21,995 nucleotides of DNA from an uncultured Bacilli bacterium (GTDB lineage Bacteria > Bacillota_I > Bacilli_A > RF39 > UBA660), in NCBI GenBank assembly GCA_944358565.1, contig CALVRK010000006.1, positions 1-21,995 on the forward strand, written 5' to 3'. A program made the position numbers and the translations under genes. Shown in pieces: positions 14,491 through 20,119 of the stretch (the first letter of the stretch is position 1; every line of letters begins with the position of its first letter). The notes under the pieces were generated by a model. It had not been told where the DNA came from. It was given only the letters and a program-made list of their open reading frames with translations, and made no database searches.

Positions 14491-15666
14491 ATGAAACAAA
14501 AAGCACAATCATTAGGTAAACTCATCAAAGATTTAGATAAACCATTATTAATTGCATCTGCTGCGCTCTTCATTTTTGGACTTTTGAATATCGTAACCGC
14601 CTCATCTAGAGCTGCGGTTGTCAACTATGATGTATCTATTTATTATTATTTTTATCGTCAATTAATTTTTATAATTCTTGGTTTAATACTTAGTATAATT
14701 ATTATTAAAACTGATACTAAATATTATAAACTTATTGTACCAATATTATTTGTCGTGGCCATTGCTTTAAATCTTTGGGCTTTAACCTTTGATGAAATAT
14801 CTGGTTCGCGAAACTGGATTGATTTAAAATTTACAAATATTCAGCCAAGTGAACTTTCAAAGCCAATTATTATATGCTTACTTGCTATCTTATTTGAAAA
14901 GAACTATCGTAAACTTCGAACTTTAAATATTAAACATTATGATACAATCGCTTATATGGTTTTCATTTCTATGATTATACCAGCTACCGTCATTCTGCAA
15001 AAAGACTTTGGAACCTTATTAATAATTGTCTTTATAATTTTCATGATGTTTTTAGCTAGTCCAATTTTAAAAATAGATAAAATAAAAACTGTTTTATTAA
15101 TGCTAGTTTTAGGAGCTCTGGCTTTACTCGTTATGTATAGTGTCCAAGGATATATTTTAAATGATGCTCGTATAAGTCGTTTCACATCTTTCTTAGATCC
15201 TTGTGGTAACTATGAAAATGGAGGTTACCAAGTTTGTAATAGTTATATTGCCATTAATGATGGGGGATTATGGGGACTAGGTATTGGTAAGAGTAAGCAA
15301 AAATATTCATACATCCCAGAACCTCACACCGATTCTGCATTTGCTATAATTGCTGAAGAATATGGCGTATATAGATGTATTTTTATATTTATTCTATATG
15401 GTGTTGTCCTTTATAGAATTGCTGTTATAGGGGCTAAAGCAGCTAGTTTAAGAGGACGGTATATATGTGTTGGTGTTATTAGTTACATATTTATTCATAT
15501 ATTCATTAACTTAGGTGGTATGTTTGGTTTAATTCCTTTAACCGGAGTTCCACTTCCATTCCTAAGTTATGGTGGTAGTTTCGTCTTATCATTGCTCGCA
15601 TCACTTGCCATAGTTCAAAGAATTTGTATCGAATCCAAAAATAAAAAGATAAAAATTCCAAAATAA
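14491..15666 (+). CDS. ftsW: FtsW/RodA/SpoVE family peptidoglycan polymerase
   Basis: A multi-pass SEDS glycosyltransferase (391 residues, about ten membrane helices) that polymerises lipid II together with a class B PBP. Conserved pieces: SRNWIDLKFTNIQPSELSKP (108-127), GGLWGLGIGKSKQKYSYIPEPHTDSAFAIIAEEYG (about 255-289) and TGVPLPFLSYGGS (351-363). The polymerase-site Asp is within PEPHTD. The loop before GGLWG has a Cys pair, CGNYENGGYQVC, that could be a disulfide outside. GGAGG lies 7 nt before ATG 14491. FtsW (division), RodA (elongation) and SpoVE (spore cortex) are hard to separate; the IPEPHTD loop looks FtsW/SpoVE-like. The gene ends in its own terminator and is followed by comEA. 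Confidence 0.88.
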   Translation: MKQKAQSLGKLIKDLDKPLLIASAALFIFGLLNIVTASSRAAVVNYDVSIYYYFYRQLIFIILGLILSIIIIKTDTKYYKLIVPILFVVAIALNLWALTFDEISGSRNWIDLKFTNIQPSELSKPIIICLLAILFEKNYRKLRTLNIKHYDTIAYMVFISMIIPATVILQKDFGTLLIIVFIIFMMFLASPILKIDKIKTVLLMLVLGALALLVMYSVQGYILNDARISRFTSFLDPCGNYENGGYQVCNSYIAINDGGLWGLGIGKSKQKYSYIPEPHTDSAFAIIAEEYGVYRCIFIFILYGVVLYRIAVIGAKAASLRGRYICVGVISYIFIHIFINLGGMFGLIPLTGVPLPFLSYGGSFVLSLLASLAIVQRICIESKNKKIKIPK

Positions 15667-15687
15667 AAAAGGAATTTTTATTTTTTT
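15651..15687 (+). terminator. Terminator of the ftsW-type gene
   Basis: AAAAATTCC (15651-15659) pairs with GGAATTTTT (15671-15679) around an 11-nt loop that contains the TAA stop, then seven T (15681-15687). Confidence 0.75.
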
Positions 15688-15716
15688 GTCGTATGTTTTA
15701 TATAGAGGTGATTCAT

Positions 15717-16388
15717 ATGACATTCTTAAAAAAACATAAAGGCAAAATATTTATTTTAATTTTTATACTTTTCACACTTTTTATTGTATATGATACGTAT
15801 TATGTTGAACCTGAAGTTGAAGTAGAGGAAGTTACTACCCAAAAGAAAGAAGATACTGAAGACAAAAAGGAAGAAACAAAAGAGTCCAAAGTTTTAGTCG
15901 ATGTCAAAGGTGAAGTAAATACTCCAGGTGTTTATGAACTAACTAGTAATAATACCGTTATGGATGCCATAAATAAAGCTGGTGGTCTAACTAAACAAAG
16001 TGATACAAGTAATATCAACTTAAGTAAAAAGCTTGAAGATGAAATGGTTATTATCGTTTATTCCAAGAGTGAAATTAAAAAAATGAACGAAGAAGATAAA
16101 ATAGAATGCCCACCATGCAATAATGCCTGCATTACTGAAGAGGATGAAAAGGCTAAACTAGATAGTGAAAAATCTGAAACCACAAATACTCCAGCCGGTA
16201 AAATTAATATTAATACCGCGGGCAGTGAAGCCTTACAAACCTTAGATGGTATCGGTGAGGCCAAAGCTAAAGCTATTATTGAATATCGAACCAAAAACGG
16301 TGATTTTAAAAATATCGAAGATATTAAAAATGTATCCGGCATCGGTGACAGTGTTTATGAAAAAATTAAAGATAATATCACCGTATAG
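15717..16388 (+). CDS. comEA: ComEA DNA receptor
   Basis: The membrane-bound double-strand DNA receptor of natural transformation (223 residues). One N-terminal membrane helix (9-26), an acidic linker (31-57), an SLBB domain (58-118, VLVDVKGEVNTPGVYEL) and a C-terminal double helix-hairpin-helix DNA-binding domain (162-223, ININTAGSEALQTLDGIGEAKAKAI). A CPPC followed by NNAC lies in the linker between SLBB and HhH (131-138). An in-frame ATG at 15693 exists; ATG 15717 is chosen because AGAGGTG (15704-15710) is 6 nt before it. The comEC start codon lies inside this gene's end. No comEB is present between them. Confidence 0.92.
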   Translation: MTFLKKHKGKIFILIFILFTLFIVYDTYYVEPEVEVEEVTTQKKEDTEDKKEETKESKVLVDVKGEVNTPGVYELTSNNTVMDAINKAGGLTKQSDTSNINLSKKLEDEMVIIVYSKSEIKKMNEEDKIECPPCNNACITEEDEKAKLDSEKSETTNTPAGKININTAGSEALQTLDGIGEAKAKAIIEYRTKNGDFKNIEDIKNVSGIGDSVYEKIKDNITV

Positions 16389-18420
16389 TTTAGCTATAAT
16401 TTTTATATTTTTCTTTAGTCTACTTTATACCTTCTTTTATATTAATCATAAACCAGTTAGTAAATATTCCCTAAAAGATAATACTGTCGCTGGATATGTT
16501 TATGATTGCCAAAATAGTGAAGATAAAACTGTTTTAAAAATAAAAGGAAAAGAAAATCTTTTAATTAATTATTATGACCATTTTGAGTGTAAACTTGGTC
16601 AAAGAATAAAAGCCATAGGTGAGATGAAAGAACCAAAAAACAACACTAACTTTTATTTATTTAATTATAAAAAATATTTGCTATCAGAAAAGATTAACTA
16701 TGCCTTTACTGCTAGTAATATTGAAGTAATAAATAATCATCAGCCCGTTCTTTATAAAATAAAAAACATATTAAATGAACATATTAAAAACTATAAATCA
16801 AAAGCTTATCTAAATGCTTTAGTTCTAGGTAATGATAATGACATAAATGAAGATATAGAAGAGAGTTATCAAACTAATGGTATTAGTCATTTACTCGCCA
16901 TATCAGGCGCACAAATAACTTTATTTTCTACCGCCTTACTGTATGTTTTTAATAAAATATTTTCCAAAAACACTTCATATGTCATAACAATAACATTTTT
17001 ATTAATCTATCTTTTTATTACTAACTTTAGTGCATCAGTTTTAAGAGCTACCATTTTCTTTATTATTCTAACTATTAATAAACAATTCGAATTAAAAATA
17101 AACACCTTGTCCTTATTAATATTAACGGCCAGCCTTCTTTTGATTATTAATCCATATTATATTTATAGTTTAGGTTTTACCTTATCTTTTACTGTTTCTT
17201 TTTATCTCCTTTTATTCAAAGATATCATAAGTAAATATAAAAATTACTTTTCTAAAACATTGGTTATATCTTTAATTGCTTTTTTTGCCAGCACACCAAT
17301 TATTATCAATAGTTTTTTTAAATTAAATTTATTATCACCACTCATTAACATGTATTTTGTTCCTATCATGACCTTTATAATTTATCCAATCGCTTTAATC
17401 ACGTTCATCTTTAAACCGCTAGATTTAATCTTTTTAAATTTAGTTACTGTTATGGAAAATGCTTCTATAAAATTATCAAGTATCAATTTTCTAAATTTAA
17501 GCTTGTGTCATCTAGGTATCTTCATTTTTATTATATATTACGTAGTAATAACACTAATCTTATATAAATGGTTAAAAGGAAAAAATTATATTTTAATTTT
17601 ATTTTTAATTTTAATCTTTCATCATAATATAAATTATTTAAATCCTGCATCTTCACTAACAATGTTAGACATTGGACAAGGTGACTCTTTTTTAATTAAG
17701 CTAAAACATAATAAGGGCAATATCTTAATTGATACAGGTGGTATTGCAAATTATGACGATAAAAAGCCATATGATATTGCCGGAAACATTACTATTCCAT
17801 ATCTCCAAGCTGAAGGAATAAATCACCTTGACTATTTAATCATTACTCATGGTGATTTTGATCATATTGGTATGGCCATAAATTTAATAAATAATTTTAA
17901 AGTTGAAAATGTAATATTTAATATAGGACAGTATAATGATTTAGAACAAAATTTAATTAAGACCTTAAAACAAAAAAACATTCCATATTATCAAAATATT
18001 AATAAAATAAATCTAGAAAATAGTAAGTTAGAGTTCTTAAATTATAAAGAATATGATAATGAAAATGATAATTCAAATATAATTTATATAGTCATAAATA
18101 ATACTAAACTATTATTTATGGGCGATGCTGGTGCGGAAGTCGAAGAAGATCTATTAAAAGAATATAACTTAAAAGATATCGATATTTTAAAAGTTGGTCA
18201 TCACGGAAGTAAAACGAGTTCTAGTAAAAAATTTATAAATAGTATTAACCCAAAATATTCAATTATTAGCGTTGGTGAAAATAATAGCTATGGTCACCCA
18301 AGTAAAGAAACATTAAAAAACTTAAAAAAATCAAATATTTATCGAACCGATTTAGATGGAGGTGTCAAATTCACATTTACAAAAAAATTACAAATAAAAA
18401 TTGCAGTAGAAAGGAGTTAA
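16357..18420 (+). CDS. comEC: ComEC DNA uptake channel/nuclease
   Basis: The competence membrane channel that passes single-stranded DNA into the cell (687 residues). An N-terminal helix and a small OB-like region lead to the Competence domain (LGNDNDINEDIEESYQTNGISHLLAISGAQ) and many membrane helices, then a C-terminal metallo-beta-lactamase domain: MLDIGQGDSFLIKL, THGDFDHIG (His498 to His503), MGDAG (Asp590), GHHGSK (His615-616) and YGHP (645-648). All metal motifs are intact. ATG 16357 with GGTGA upstream gives a 32-nt overlap with comEA; the longer in-frame extension to 16246 lies inside comEA coding and is rejected. The end sits 1 nt before the DUF1016 gene, whose AAGGAG lies in the last codons of comEC, so this 3' end may have been rebuilt (see 19386-19718). 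Confidence 0.92.
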   Translation: MKKLKIISPYSLAIIFIFFFSLLYTFFYINHKPVSKYSLKDNTVAGYVYDCQNSEDKTVLKIKGKENLLINYYDHFECKLGQRIKAIGEMKEPKNNTNFYLFNYKKYLLSEKINYAFTASNIEVINNHQPVLYKIKNILNEHIKNYKSKAYLNALVLGNDNDINEDIEESYQTNGISHLLAISGAQITLFSTALLYVFNKIFSKNTSYVITITFLLIYLFITNFSASVLRATIFFIILTINKQFELKINTLSLLILTASLLLIINPYYIYSLGFTLSFTVSFYLLLFKDIISKYKNYFSKTLVISLIAFFASTPIIINSFFKLNLLSPLINMYFVPIMTFIIYPIALITFIFKPLDLIFLNLVTVMENASIKLSSINFLNLSLCHLGIFIFIIYYVVITLILYKWLKGKNYILILFLILIFHHNINYLNPASSLTMLDIGQGDSFLIKLKHNKGNILIDTGGIANYDDKKPYDIAGNITIPYLQAEGINHLDYLIITHGDFDHIGMAINLINNFKVENVIFNIGQYNDLEQNLIKTLKQKNIPYYQNINKINLENSKLEFLNYKEYDNENDNSNIIYIVINNTKLLFMGDAGAEVEEDLLKEYNLKDIDILKVGHHGSKTSSSKKFINSINPKYSIISVGENNSYGHPSKETLKNLKKSNIYRTDLDGGVKFTFTKKLQIKIAVERS

Positions 18421-18421
18421 A

Positions 18422-19315
18422 ATGAATTATTATAATGAGATAAAAAAACAAATTATAAACAATGAAATTACAAAAAGAGTTAAAGATTACAGTAAAAATA
18501 AAAGTGATTTAAGCACATATTATAATATAGGAAAATTACTGACAGAAGCAGGAAAATGTTATGGCGAAAGTATTATTAAAAAGTATTCTGAAAAATTAAC
18601 ACAAGAACTTGGCAAAAGTTATAGCATTAGGGTACTTTACAAAATGATAAAATTTTATCATTTTGTTGCAAGTCAAAAAATGCCGACACTGTCGGCACAA
18701 TTAAGTTGGAGCCATTATGATGAACTTTTAAAACTAGATGATATCAACCAAATTAATTATTATATTAAAATTGCTAAAGAATTTAACTTGTCGGTTAGAG
18801 AGTTAAGACAAAGAGTAAAAAATAAAGAGTATGAAAGAATTGATAATAAAACAAAATTAAAGTTAATAAGCAAAGAACAAAACCAAGTTGAAGATTTCAT
18901 AAAAAATCCTATTATTATAAATAATGTAAATCATTACGATGTTATATCAGAGAAAGTATTGCAAAAAATAATAATGGAAGACATCGTTCATTTTCTAAAG
19001 GAGCTTGGGAACTCATTTTGCTTTATTGCTAACGAATATAAAATAAAAATTGGCAATAGTTACAATTATATTGACCTGCTTTTATATAATATTGATTTTA
19101 ATTGTTATGTCGTAATTGAGCTTAAAATATCTCAGTTAAAAAAAGAACATATTGGTCAAATAGAAATATATATGAATTATATTGATAAGCATTTAAAAAA
19201 AACTAGTCAAAACACAACGATTGGCATAATTATTTGTAAAAAAGACAATAAGTATATTATGGAATATTGTAGCGACAATAGAATACTGTCTAAAGAATAT
19301 GAATTAATAATTTAA
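18422..19315 (+). CDS. DUF1016 PD-(D/E)XK nuclease-like protein (YhcG family)
   Basis: A 297-residue protein with the two-part DUF1016 layout. The N-terminal half (1-140) is helical with YYNIGKLL, a KYSEKLTQELGKSYSIRVLYKMIKF region, SWSHYDELLKL and the helix SVRELRQRVKNKEYERI. The C-terminal half (172-297) is a PD-(D/E)XK-like core with Asp218 in NYIDLLLYN, VVIELK (Glu233, Lys235) and IGQIEIYMNYID (Gln246), all nuclease-type residues. DUF1016 genes are frequent in accessory and mobile regions, sometimes next to restriction systems; a role in DNA processing is inferred. It follows comEC after 1 nt with AAGGAG in place, so it shares that transcript. No restriction or antitoxin partner is adjacent. 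Confidence 0.88.
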   Translation: MNYYNEIKKQIINNEITKRVKDYSKNKSDLSTYYNIGKLLTEAGKCYGESIIKKYSEKLTQELGKSYSIRVLYKMIKFYHFVASQKMPTLSAQLSWSHYDELLKLDDINQINYYIKIAKEFNLSVRELRQRVKNKEYERIDNKTKLKLISKEQNQVEDFIKNPIIINNVNHYDVISEKVLQKIIMEDIVHFLKELGNSFCFIANEYKIKIGNSYNYIDLLLYNIDFNCYVVIELKISQLKKEHIGQIEIYMNYIDKHLKKTSQNTTIGIIICKKDNKYIMEYCSDNRILSKEYELII

Positions 19316-19385
19316 AGATGTATTTAAATTTCTAAAACATTTAAAATAAAAAACATAATTATTTCTAATTTTTAGCATAAAATAA

Positions 19386-19718
19386 TTTTGTACAAGGCGA
19401 AATAATGCTAGTCTTATTATTTATACAAAGGTAGCAGAGCAGAATATATTATTAATGGGAGATGCATTAAGCAAAAGTGAAGAATATTTATTAAATACAT
19501 ATAATTTGCCTAAAATGGATATAATAAAAGTAGAACGAATATAATCAAAATACTAGTTCTAAAAAAGCATCTCTTAAGATATCTTAACTATAGCCGGCAA
19601 AATAATGTATATGGTCACCCCCACCAAGAAACTTTAGATAATTTAAAAAGTTTAAACTATCAAAAAAGATGGTGTAGTCAAAATAAATGACTTTACCATC
19701 TTAACTAAGGCCCGCTAA
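19386..19718 (+). pseudogene. Decayed, divergent comEC 3'-end remnant
   Basis: Reading across several frames gives a ComEC metallo-beta-lactamase tail. One frame gives NNASLIIYTKVAEQN then ILLMGDALSKSEEYLL and PKMDIIKV (19401-19534). A frameshift then leads to TSSKKASLKI in place of HHGSKTSS (near 19548-19580), another to NNVYGHPHQETLDNLK (19600-19650), and a last one to DGVVKINDFTILTKAR ending in TAA (19716-19718). At least three indels break the frame. It aligns throughout with residues ~580-670 of the intact ComEC 1 kb upstream, but differs at many positions, so it is not a recent copy of that gene. It is probably the original or a former 3' end of comEC, displaced by the DUF1016 insertion, or the end of a lost paralog. 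Confidence 0.85.
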
Positions 19719-19732
19719 TGCGTTAGCGTTTT
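19713..19732 (+). terminator. Hairpin at the end of the comEC remnant
   Basis: CGCTAA (19713-19718) pairs with TTAGCG (19723-19728), with a 4-nt loop, then TTTT. It includes the remnant's stop codon, as expected of an original gene-end terminator. Confidence 0.6.
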
Positions 19733-19740
19733 ATATAGAT

Positions 19741-19765
19741 AGTCCAGATAATCTCTGGGCTTTTT
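19741..19765 (+). terminator. Second terminator hairpin before the XRE gene
   Basis: AGTCCAGA (19741-19748) pairs with TCTGGGCT (19754-19761), with one T-G pair and a 5-nt loop, then a T run. It ends at the stop of the minus-strand XRE gene and insulates the comEC/DUF1016 transcript from it. Confidence 0.7.
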
Positions 19766-19985
19766 ATTTATTTTTCTTATCTTTAATTACAATATCCACA
19801 TTGCATATATTCGCAATTTTAATCAAATCTTCAAAGAAATATCTGTTTAAACCTTGTTCATTATTTTTAACCCAATTTTTAGATTTACCGATTGACTGCG
19901 CAAGTTGTTCTTGTGTCATATTTGAATTTTGCCTTATAAATCTGAGTATCTCGTTTGGTTTATAATTACTTGCCTTTATTTCCAT
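19764..19985 (-). CDS. Small XRE/Cro-CI helix-turn-helix protein
   Basis: A 73-residue single-domain DNA-binding protein. A helix-turn-helix of the XRE type is clear: LRFIRQNSNMTQEQLAQSIG (14-33), then KSKNWVKNNEQGLNRYFFEDLIKIANICNVDI. It has no second domain. GAGGTGG precedes ATG 19985. It is divergent from the surface-protein gene at 20120, and the 134-bp gap carries TAGTCTATA-type repeats, so it is a plausible regulator of that gene. Phage- or toxin-type repressors look the same; no toxin partner is visible. Confidence 0.8.
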   Translation of the reverse strand: MEIKASNYKPNEILRFIRQNSNMTQEQLAQSIGKSKNWVKNNEQGLNRYFFEDLIKIANICNVDIVIKDKKNK

Positions 19986-20041
19986 TATTCCACCTCAAAA
20001 TAATGGTACTATGTATTGTGAACCTTTTGCCAAAAAGACCA

Positions 20042-20070
20042 TTGACACTAGTCTATAACTTTATTATAAT
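20042..20070 (+). promoter_or_regulatory. Perfect consensus promoter of the surface-protein gene
   Basis: TTGACA (20042-20047), 17-nt spacer, TATAAT (20065-20070), giving a start near 20077 and a leader of about 43 nt. The spacer contains the first CTAGTCTATA repeat. Confidence 0.75.
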
Positions 20071-20104
20071 TAAATTATATAAGACTAGTAACAATAGTCT
20101 ATAT
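20047..20104. repeat. CTAGTCTATA-type repeats, possible operator
   Basis: ACTAGTCT (20047-20054) and AGACTAGT (20082-20089) are inverted copies flanking the promoter's -10. ATAGTCTATA (20095-20104) is a direct copy, one base different, of CTAGTCTATA at 20049-20058. Three copies of one core in 58 bp, over the promoter and leader, suggest a binding array, perhaps for the XRE protein. Confidence 0.5.
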
Positions 20105-20119
20105 AGCGAGGTGAAGTAT

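Noticed and set aside
14418..15185. Minus-strand frames opposite the ftsW-type gene (14418-14624, 14952-15185)
   Set aside because: Antisense shadows of membrane-segment codons.
16058..16342. Minus-strand 94-aa frame opposite comEA
   Set aside because: Antisense shadow; comEA domains account for the region.
16246..16356. Longer comEC with a start at 16246
   Set aside because: The extra 37 residues overlap the HhH domain of comEA in another frame; ATG 16357 begins directly before a membrane helix and has a ribosome-like site.
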